Of a DNA stretch of 14,094 nt, positions 8,379 through 14,094 are shown one piece after another (position 1 is the first letter of the stretch; each line of letters starts with the position of its first letter). The stretch lies in assembly GCA_003024985.2 (NCBI GenBank), contig PXIH01S0000719.1. One strand, given 5' to 3'. The notes under the pieces were generated by a model. It saw only the letters and a program-made list of their open reading frames with translations, had not been told where the DNA came from and did not search any database. This stretch comes from Euperipatoides rowelli (lineage: Eukaryota; Onychophora; Udeonychophora; Euonychophora; Peripatopsidae). A program made the position numbers and the translations under genes.

Positions 8379-8612
8379 TTACCGTATTACATGGGATGGA
8401 TCTAATTTTCTGGGAACACAGGGCTTGAGGCTTTTTGGAGCCGCTTTTCTTAATTTTAGCCAGTGCCCTACACTAGTATTATAACGATTTACAATAGATT
8501 GTATCTTAAGTTTGATGTCGTGTTTTATTTCACGATTTAATATTCCAACAATACATTTGTTGGAAAATTTCCCTGAAAATCCATCATAAAATAGATTATA
8601 ACCAGATGTGTT
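8379..8612 (-). CDS. Possible exon or coding relic, 77 open codons, no ATG
   Basis: On the minus strand the frame is open from just after a TAA at 8613-8615 down to a TAA at 8379-8381. It has no methionine, so it cannot be a stand-alone gene but could be a last exon. The tract TCTATTTTATGATGGATTTTCAG, split here as TCTATTTTATG and ATGGATTTTCAG, resembles a splice acceptor placed before the codons GG-AAA-TTT-TCC. The C-terminal third is basic (several LK, RK and PK pairs, one GHW) and ends DPSHVIR. I recognise no family. The part near 8400-8470 is clearly richer in GC than its surroundings. A matching GGCTTGAG word occurs inverted near 8845-8852, so a mobile-element origin is also possible. 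About this many open codons can occur by chance in 14 kb. Confidence 0.2.
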   Translation of the reverse strand, partial: NTSGYNLFYDGFSGKFSNKCIVGILNREIKHDIKLKIQSIVNRYNTSVGHWLKLRKAAPKSLKPCVPRKLDPSHVIR

Positions 8613-8809
8613 TTATAAATTGCATATTTTTAAAATCTTAGGCTTTTCTATGAATTTATGTTCAGATTTGTATTATAAGAAAGTTATGTGCTGACCCCCA
8701 ATGGCCAACATTTAAATTATTTTTTAATATTAACATGGAATTTTATAATTTGGAATTATTTTATACTTCTGTGTTCTATCACTTCTTTAATAATTACATA
8801 CTTTGGTTG

Positions 8810-8880
8810 TGCCTGGGGCCCCTAAAAAATGGGAGCCCTTGGCTCAAGCCTTATTAGCCCTTATGTAGTACCACCCATGC
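8810..8880. other. GC-rich patch with GGGGCCCC palindrome
   Basis: The patch contains GGGGCCCC (8816-8823), then TGGGAGCCC, GGCTCAAGCC and TTAGCCC, separated by an A-run. The words can fold on one another. GGCTTGAG at about 8429-8436 is the inverse of CTCAAGCC here, which hints at the two ends of a degraded element of about 430 bp. I could not establish target duplications. Confidence 0.3.
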
Positions 8881-9087
8881 TCAGCTCTCGTGAAAACTTA
8901 ACTAAATGAGTTGTATTCATTTTACTTTGTCTTAGCATGCTGTTTAAAGCTTAGGAAGAGAAAAAATATTCTTAGAATGAAAACAACGTAGAATGATATT
9001 AAGGGATCCATTTCAAGTTAGGATCTGAGCCGCTCATTTCATGAATCAGGGAAGTTGAAAACATGATTAGTTATAATAATGTGACTA

Positions 9088-9284
9088 TTCTTCTTTGCAC
9101 ACCCTTACACCAAATGTAATGGGGAAGTTGGGGTCCCGGACTAGAAAAGGTTATAAAAGGCTCCTTGGATCCAAGTCCATTCCAATATCTTCTTTTCACA
9201 TTCTTGTGCCAATGGAATGAAGAAGTTGGGGTTTGGACTGGAAAGAGTTATAAAAGGGTCTTTGGGTCCAAGTCCATTCTAATA
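9088..9284. repeat. Tandem duplication, two ~98-bp units
   Basis: Unit 1 is about 9088-9187 and unit 2 about 9188-9284. Shared landmarks in order are TTCTTCTTT, GAAGTTGGGGT, GGACT, AAAGG/AGAG, TTATAAAAGG and CCAAGTCCATTC(C/T)AATA. The offset is 99 bases at the left and 97 at the TATAAAAG word, so small deletions separate the copies. Unit 1 carries the palindrome CTTGGATCCAAG. TATAAAAG in both copies looks like a TATA box but is simply part of the repeat. On the minus strand the units encode a shared W-x-K-x-V-x-R-R pattern in one frame. Confidence 0.88.
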
Positions 9285-9362
9285 AAAATAATATCTCTGT
9301 GATCCCGTTTGGGGACAATACGAGATGGCAAATTAGCTTCTACAATGATGGTATAATTGGAT
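9248..9362 (-). CDS. Possible terminal exon, about 37 codons, not recognised
   Basis: On the minus strand a strong acceptor-like tract (pyrimidine-rich, ending TTTTCTATTTTAG at about 9363-9376) is followed by an open frame that begins SNYTIIVEANLPSR and ends MDLDPKTLL before TAA at 9248-9250. The acceptor-like tract, the slightly raised GC content and the protein-like composition are the reasons for listing it. After the TAA the same frame stays open for a further 58 codons to 9071-9073, through the ~98-bp duplication. No upstream exon, start codon or AATAAA signal was found close by. The opposite strand also has a short open frame over 9254-9394, so strand choice is not secure. I recognise no family. 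Confidence 0.22.
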
Positions 9363-9394
9363 CTAAAATAGAAAAAAGAGAACCAAGAAAATAA

Positions 9395-10580
9395 CAGTAA
9401 ATTGCAAGACTTTTTGCAAACATGCTAGGTTCGTGGTCCATTCTGTCTATAAATTTAATAATTTGTGTAAAATGTGTGTAATGTGGTTTTTAGATTATGA
9501 ACGCAGTGAATGCTATAAAGAGCATGAAAATTTTTGCAATGCTTAAGGCTGAAAAGGTTATGGGAAATAAATATGAATAATTTAAAAACTAACATTGAAT
9601 GTAATTAGTTTATAGGCCTGTATTAATTTTTTATGAATAGTTGTAATGCTAATTAGTAATATGAATAAATATCAGATTCAAAACATGTTTTACTGTTTCT
9701 TGTCTTATAACTTCACACACNTTCTTCTATGCATTACGGAAGTTATATTTTATCTATAGTACTTTCTATATGTTATTGCCTTATATGCATAATTCATAAT
9801 TCTGTGTAATAATAACTATAATCAATTTAATTATTATAAGACTGCAAGATTAATGTTTATATGTGCTTAATATGGAGGTAATAAATGGTTTAACCATTTT
9901 ACATTTTTCCTAAACCAATAATGAATTCTACTCTTTTGTTTTATAATGGTCTTTAAATTGTACTCACATATTTGAAAGAAGATCTTCTCTGCTGCTTGCA
10001 GTGTTTGGTTTCATCTAATGGGACAAGCATCAAGGTTAACTAAGGGCAATCAATTGGGATTTTTGTTTTCTAGAAACTGCTAAGCAATTTAGAATGTGAG
10101 AAGCAGAATACATTTAATGGAATTAGAATGCTGAAAAAATCCTTTGGGGAGAAAACAGTGGATTAACCTCAAAAGTTATTTATTATCTAAATGCTTTTGT
10201 TTTTGAGGTCGATTTATTTTTGATTGAAATAAAAATAAAAGTAATGCGTTATGATATTGTACTATATTTTTAAATAAATAAAAATTGAACCATATTAAAA
10301 CTCGTTAAAAGCAAGCTGTCATGTCTACCCATATTGATGAGGAAGCTACAGCCCAAANACCTAATGTTTAGGCCACATAACATTATCTTTATTATTTAAA
10401 AAAATGTGTTAAATTTGTGTGTTTCATCTAAGGAGACTAAAGGGTCATGCACACATAAAGATTAAAGTTTCAATAATTTGAATCCTTTGTGTTAAATTAA
10501 TCTTTGCACTGTATACACGCAAAGCAAAATTTGGTAATTTTAGTGTCTAGATCAAGTTTATAACACTTCTTGACACTGAG
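9395..10580. other. Unassigned AT-rich stretch
   Basis: No gene seen. It contains two ambiguous bases (9721 and 10358), a 7-bp hairpin TAATGTT/AACATTA at 10362-10385 with a 10-nt loop, and an AT-only inverted repeat at 10213-10239 (TTTATTTTT/AAAAATAAA) that composition alone could explain. Confidence 0.5.
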
Positions 10581-10587
10581 GTCTTCA

Positions 10588-10630
10588 CAATACTTTCGCC
10601 ACTGTGCACACATTCTGTAAGAAAGTATTG
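10588..10630. repeat. Perfect 10-bp inverted repeat
   Basis: CAATACTTTC at 10588-10597 and GAAAGTATTG at 10621-10630 form a perfect stem with a 23-nt loop. Confidence 0.6.
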
Positions 10631-10891
10631 GTATTATTAAAATTTTACTTGTCGTAGGCATTATTTGATTGCTGCTGTTGGCTGTTTATAATAAAACGGG
10701 GAAAATAAAAATATGTGTAACAGGTTAGGGAATTTATTAAAATAAAGAATGTCAAGATGCCCATAATAAATTACTACTTGAATTGAAAAATAATGGTCCT
10801 GCAGTTAAGAAAGTTTTGTTTGTGCCAATGGAAAAATTACACAAAAATATTGTCATAATGAGTAAAGCAATTCCAGCTAGTAGGGGAAGGT

Positions 10892-10905
10892 GGGGTAATT
10901 CCGTG
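10892..10905 (+). repeat. GGGGTAATTCCGTG motif copy 1
   Basis: Part of the left terminal repeat of the 10883-12041 element; consensus GGGGNAATTCCGTG. Confidence 0.8.
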
Positions 10906-10908
10906 TAG

Positions 10909-10922
10909 CGGGTAATTCCGTG
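10909..10922 (+). repeat. GCGGGTAATTCCGTG-type motif copy 2
   Basis: A second direct copy starting 17 bases after the first; GGGTAATTCCGTG is shared exactly. Confidence 0.8.
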
Positions 10923-11224
10923 CATCAAGGTTTTTCATATTAGGTGTTACAATTAATGAATCTATCTAATACTACCCTCTTCTGGTTGCCATAGGCACCA
11001 ATAAATGATAGAAAGAATTTTGAAATATGATTAAGTAAATGTACAAGAGTGGAAAAATCAAATATTTCTTGTTATTTTTTGGCTTAAGAAAAAAAGAGAA
11101 TTACGGTAGCTAATTTTTTTTTATTCAATAATTTTAGTCAAATATATTATTAAATGGTAGTGTTTAGAGAATGTTTTCATGTATAGTTTGCCTCTAAGTA
11201 TAAATTAAATTTTGAAACATGAAT

Positions 11225-11242
11225 GGGGGAAATTCCGTGAAA
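11225..11242 (+). repeat. GGGGAAATTCCGTGAAA motif copy 3
   Basis: Shares the 17-mer GGGGAAATTCCGTGAAA exactly with the copy at 11843, about 620 bases away. Confidence 0.8.
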
Positions 11243-11266
11243 CATAAATGGTCTGTGGTCTAATCC

Positions 11267-11343
11267 TATTATTATTATTATGGTTATTATTATTATTTTT
11301 ATTATCTTCATCATCATCATCATCAACATCATCGTCATCATCA

Positions 11344-11375
<32 letters not shown>

Positions 11376-11378
11376 GAT
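11267..11378. repeat. Compound trinucleotide microsatellite (ATT / CAT)
   Basis: (TTA)n, then (CAT)n with a few CAA and CGT variants, then (ATT)n. The short open frames on both strands at 11177-11516 are readings of this repeat (poly-I, poly-N, poly-D or poly-M) and are not genes. Confidence 0.95.
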
Positions 11379-11445
11379 GAAGTAAAAGCCAAAGCAACAC
11401 ATAAGTATGCATGCGTACTTATGATGTTGCTTTGGCTTTTACTTC
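11379..11445. repeat. Near-perfect 67-nt hairpin
   Basis: GAAGTAAAAGCCAAAGCAAC at 11379-11398 pairs perfectly with 11426-11445. The stem continues A11399:T11425, then, after one bulged A (11424), eight more pairs (11400-11407 with 11416-11423), leaving GCATGC at the tip. That makes about 29 pairs with a single bulge. It abuts the compound trinucleotide repeat directly. It has pre-miRNA-like dimensions, but transcription is not shown; a template-switch duplication is an alternative origin. Confidence 0.88.
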
Positions 11446-11533
11446 AAAATTATTTTTATGCATTTGTGGAACAAAGTTATTTCATTATTATTGATATTAT
11501 TGAATGCTTCTTCTAATGAATACAGGCTACAAA

Positions 11534-11657
11534 TGTTGCTTGTACGTTAAATAATTTTTATATGTCCTGGCCCCTGTGTCGGAATAATTGGGCTTAAATT
11601 TATGCTAAGTGTGGCCCAGAACCAGGACGCACAATTTAATATACAGTACAAGCAACA
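11534..11657. repeat. Imperfect 124-nt inverted repeat
   Basis: TGTTGCTTGTAC (11534-11545) and GTACAAGCAACA (11646-11657) form a perfect 12-bp outer stem. Inside, GTCCTGG (11564-11570) and CCAGGAC (11622-11628) form a second stem. GGGC and GCCC words lie in the loop. It shares the word TTGCTT/AAGCAA with the neighbouring hairpin. Confidence 0.65.
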
Positions 11658-11675
11658 GTGTATGAGAGTGTGAAA

Positions 11676-11708
11676 TTGATATTATTATTATTTTTATTAT
11701 TATCATTC
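11676..11708. repeat. (ATT)n microsatellite
   Basis: Imperfect ATT repeat, in the same orientation as the ATT part of 11267-11378. Confidence 0.85.
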
Positions 11709-11801
11709 ATGAAAAACTCAAAATAATTAAGAATTTCATCGTTTATTTTTTACTAATTTAAAAAAGGCTTACCATGTTGTTTTCCATATTCAGTAACAAT
11801 G

Positions 11802-11815
11802 CACGAAATTCCCCC
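11802..11815 (-). repeat. GGGGGAATTTCGTG motif copy 4 (inverted)
   Basis: CACGAAATTCCCCC on the plus strand; the reverse complement of the motif with one change. Confidence 0.75.
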
Positions 11816-11842
11816 ACACAAACACAGTATTACCCCAAGGGT

Positions 11843-11859
11843 GGGGAAATTCCGTGAAA
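11843..11859 (+). repeat. GGGGAAATTCCGTGAAA motif copy 5
   Basis: An exact 17-base match to copy 3. A related TATTACCCC word lies just before it, at 11828-11836. Confidence 0.8.
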
Positions 11860-12013
11860 ATGCCATTTTGTACTATTTTNAATATTTACTAAATTTGATA
11901 TAGTTTTGCATGAAATTTGTATATACATTTAAAACTAGGATAACTAAGGATCACTTTCATGTAAAACATTTATCTTAACTTTAACTATTTTGCCACAAGA
12001 ACGAATCCTGCTT

Positions 12014-12030
12014 TGTGCGCGGAATTCCCT
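12014..12030 (-). repeat. GGGAATTCCGCGCAC motif copy 6 (inverted)
   Basis: Part of the right terminal repeat of the 10883-12041 element; AATTCCG core retained. Confidence 0.75.
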
Positions 12031-12043
12031 CCCGCTTCCCCTA

Positions 12044-12940
12044 AGCATCCTTCATTAACATTGCAATAAATATTTTGCAACAGGTATAAAGCACTTTTTA
12101 ATCATAAAATTTTTGACATAAATATTAATAAACTAAAATAAAAGTTTTTTTTTTTTTTTATGTGAAAGTTACCATTCTTTAATAGGTTTATTTAGAATCG
12201 CAACAACTATAATTTCTGCAATTATACTTGAACGCTGCCAGACTGTTTATGATGAAGTTTAACGTAAGTCTATTGGAAGATTTGATTTGATCTATTTCAG
12301 CAAAAAATGATGAGCTAATTAATATTTTAATATTTATTTAAAGTTTATTTAAGCATAAAGCTTTTAAACAGAGAAAGATTGTATAATCTGAATGAGAAAT
12401 GACTTTATTATTTTGATTGACAAATGTATCCAAAATAACAATAGAAAGCATTTAAATTTGTACATATTTTGCAAATTTTAGATACTGCAGTATCCTCATT
12501 TCTCGATCCAAGTAGTAATTTATACAATCACATTGGATTTTTTTTTTATCTATTTCCTATTCCATAACTTTTTGTTATTGTTGTTCTTTTTGTTTTAATA
12601 TAATACTCACAGCAGCAGACCAAAAAAACATGTACCACTACCCCGGTTGACAATTTTTTGTAACTCGCTACTCATTTGACATCGCAAATTGTTCAGCTTT
12701 AACTTGAAGATTCTATCACAGCATTGCTTTTATAGCCATCTTTATATTGATTGCATCAGGCTACATACAACATCCATAAGGTTCGACTTTTGACATTTTT
12801 AATTGAAATCTCTTCATCCCTCCAACATTTATCAAACCTGTCTTAAACTCTGAAACTCNTCCTAGACACTCAAATATTTTTGTTCACATGATAGTGTATG
12901 AGACAGATTTTATTATCTCCATAAACCAGAGATTATGTGT
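12044..12940. other. Unassigned stretch
   Basis: No gene seen. It contains a T15 run (12145-12159), the perfect 14-bp palindrome GATACTGCAGTATC (12481-12494), a T8 run near 12540, and one ambiguous base (12859). A CTCACAG acceptor-like word near 12606-12612 is followed only by short frames. Confidence 0.5.
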
Positions 12941-12942
12941 CG

Positions 12943-13017
12943 TGACATTTGTCTATATACTGTACACTTGATGACAGTTTCTTATAGACTAAAAGTGTCA
13001 GACATCTGCTAATGTCA
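12943..13017. repeat. Nested inverted repeat
   Basis: Inner hairpin: GTCTATA (12951-12957) with TATAGAC (12983-12989), then ACTGT (12959-12963) with ACAGT (12974-12978), and a 10-nt loop. An outer pair TGACATT (12943-12949) and AATGTCA (13011-13017) encloses it, but with 21 unpaired bases on the right side only. Confidence 0.4.
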
Positions 13018-13097
13018 ACATAAAAAATAGATGAGAATAACAAGTTTTCAGCACATAAGATTGCTGTCAAATGGGTACAGTGGATTACCATTTGACT

Positions 13098-13417
13098 TAT
13101 TTTGGTGTCTGTTTAAATGATTTTAGGAAATTTTGGTGAAAGATATTTTTGAAAATTCTTTAAGTCTGAAGTTTTGATGGAGATTTTAAAGTTTTTTTCT
13201 TTTTTGTTACATTTCCTTGTTAAATAATGCATTATTAGCCTGTAATTAGCTTTAATATTTATGAATTGTTTGTGTATTTTAACATTAAATCTCTGATCCT
13301 ATTCTCAAAAATCTCCATCGCCAAGACCTCTGATGCTAGGAATTGTCCTAAATATCCGTCACAAAAATAACATTCACCAAAATTACCTTTTACCATTTAA
13401 AATGTCTAACAAGATAT
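13098..13417. mobile_element. Large imperfect palindrome, MITE-like
   Basis: The left arm (about 13098-13187) and right arm (about 13307-13417) are inverted copies. Anchors: AATTTTGGTGAA (13129-13140) with TTCACCAAAATT (13373-13384); GATGGAGATTTT (13176-13187) with AAAATCTCCATC (13308-13319); and TTTAAATG with CATTTAAA further out. The arms differ by indels, and the centre (13188-13306) is unpaired. A 9-bp hairpin TATAGCCTA/TAGGCTATA sits at the right border (13415-13437). No clear target duplication was found. Confidence 0.5.
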
Positions 13418-13437
13418 AGCCTAATGCATAGGCTATA
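13415..13437. repeat. 9-bp perfect hairpin
   Basis: TATAGCCTA, loop ATGCA, TAGGCTATA. It could fold as a small stem or mark the edge of the neighbouring palindrome. Confidence 0.6.
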
Positions 13438-13792
13438 CATATGCCGAATAAAAATACCATTAAAAAAAATAGTCATTGAATCTGTTTCCTAAAATGGAGG
13501 TTTTGCACAAGGTACATTGAAGAATTATTGTTACTCTATAAATTATAATGCACTTCAAATTATACCGCTTTATGCCCACTATTCTTTTAATTCCCATTTT
13601 GGAAATAAATTAGCATTTGTTCTCCCCTTCCTTTTCCACCATTACCAAAAGATAAAAGATTTCAATGACTACAGATGTTGACAGTAATAAATAAATAATT
13701 ACATGATAGATGAAGTCAGTTAAGAAAACCAGTTATTAATTCTTAATTTCATAACACAGGTAGAATTAACACACTTTGGTTAATAGTAATAA
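13438..13792. other. Unassigned AT-rich stretch
   Basis: No gene or element recognised; it leads into the open frame that starts at 13793. Confidence 0.5.
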
Positions 13793-14094
13793 AAATATCA
13801 CAACAATAAGTCCTCCTATAGTTACTGTTATCTACCATATGTAAGGGATGGGTGGACCTACTATCTGTTCATGCGCTCTTCAAACCAAACTGCACAACCA
13901 CCTCCTGGAGTTAGTGTGATGATATTCCAAGAAAGTGAAACAAAAACCTTGTTATGCAAGATGCCTTTATTACTAAAGATGCAGACAACAACAAGCAGAC
14001 ATGAATTACCCTATAGGCAAAAAATGCATTCTCTTAGGGCCTCCAATCAAACAGTGACCCCTAATCAATATAGTGATAATATTGTCAAAGAAAG
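13793..14094 (+). CDS. Possible partial exon running off the right edge, about 100 open codons
   Basis: After a TAA at 13790-13792 the plus-strand frame stays open to the end of the window. The first ATG is at 13871 (74 further codons, incomplete), and the codons before it (PYVRDGWTYYLF) also look protein-like, so an exon that starts upstream is possible; TCCTCCTATAG at 13811-13821 is a modest acceptor candidate. From the ATG the product shows QPPPG at residues 9-13 and two copies of SNQT (residues 4-7 and 58-61), with no membrane segment or known motif that I recognise. The region is richer in GC than the DNA to its left. A long open frame at low GC content is unusual but not conclusive, and an interspersed repeat is the main alternative. 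Confidence 0.28.

Larger units (their letters stand above)
10881..12043. mobile_element. TA-flanked inverted-repeat DNA element, non-autonomous (1159 bp)
   Basis: The left end GGGGAAGGTGGGGTAATTCC (from 10883) and the right end, read inverted (GGGGAAGCGGGAGGGAATTC, from 12041), are similar terminal repeats of about 25 bp with one length difference. TA dinucleotides lie directly outside both (10881-10882 and 12042-12043), consistent with a 2-bp TA target duplication. No transposase frame exists. Inside are further copies of the end motif in both orientations, a compound ATT/CAT repeat, and two hairpins. A 2-bp TA duplication is shared by several superfamilies (Tc1/mariner among them), so I do not assign one. 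Confidence 0.65.

Noticed and set aside
9152-9256. TATAAAAG words at 9152 and 9249 as promoters
   Set aside because: They are the same position of a tandem duplication, and no gene follows on the plus strand.
9254-9394. Plus-strand frame of 46 codons (containing RWQISFYNDG)
   Set aside because: The opposite strand has a better case because of the acceptor-like tract; the two cannot both be coding, and neither is proven.
10213-10239. AT-only inverted repeat as a hairpin or terminator
   Set aside because: Such pairs are expected often at this base composition.
11177-11516. Short frames on both strands rich in I, N, D or M
   Set aside because: They are translations of the ATT/CAT microsatellite.

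Overview
The window looks like AT-rich (roughly 30% GC by eye) non-coding nuclear DNA from an animal draft assembly. Four single N bases (9721, 10358, 11880, 12859) fit a draft scaffold. The mix of hAT-like and TA-flanked short DNA transposons, tRNA-derived SINE-like pieces, two minisatellites, many simple repeats and no bacterial-style gene packing points to a metazoan, more likely an invertebrate or basal lineage. I cannot name the species. No convincing complete protein-coding gene is present.

Layout. 1-1160: unassigned AT-rich DNA with a few hairpins. 1165-1220: an hAT-like terminal sequence. 1518-1816: a 16-bp minisatellite built on a TTGGCCAA core. 1998-2070: a SINE-like tRNA relic with A and B boxes; a diverged second copy lies near 3212-3260. 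2369-3015: a complete non-autonomous hAT-like element with 12-bp inverted ends and an 8-bp target duplication, carrying a 22-bp minisatellite of about 17.5 copies. 3024-7350: mostly unassigned, with a related GC-richer repeat pair (4571-4658, 6068-6149), homopolymers and weak open frames. 7738-8173: a cluster of related short units in both orientations. 8382-8612 and 9248-9362: two minus-strand open stretches that could be exons or decayed coding DNA; the second sits beside a ~98-bp tandem duplication. 10883-12041: a 1159-bp TA-flanked inverted-repeat element with six copies of a GGGGNAATTCCGTG-type motif, a compound trinucleotide repeat and two hairpins, one nearly perfect. 13098-13417: a large imperfect palindrome. 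13793-14094: an open frame running off the right edge, possibly a partial exon.

How it works together: the recognisable content is a mosaic of small non-autonomous mobile elements and repeats, probably intergenic or intronic. Many of the short uninterrupted frames are explained by repeats. The best candidates for something new are the 10883-12041 element with its internal motif array and hairpins, the hAT-like element with a nested higher-order minisatellite, and the three edge or exon-like open frames.
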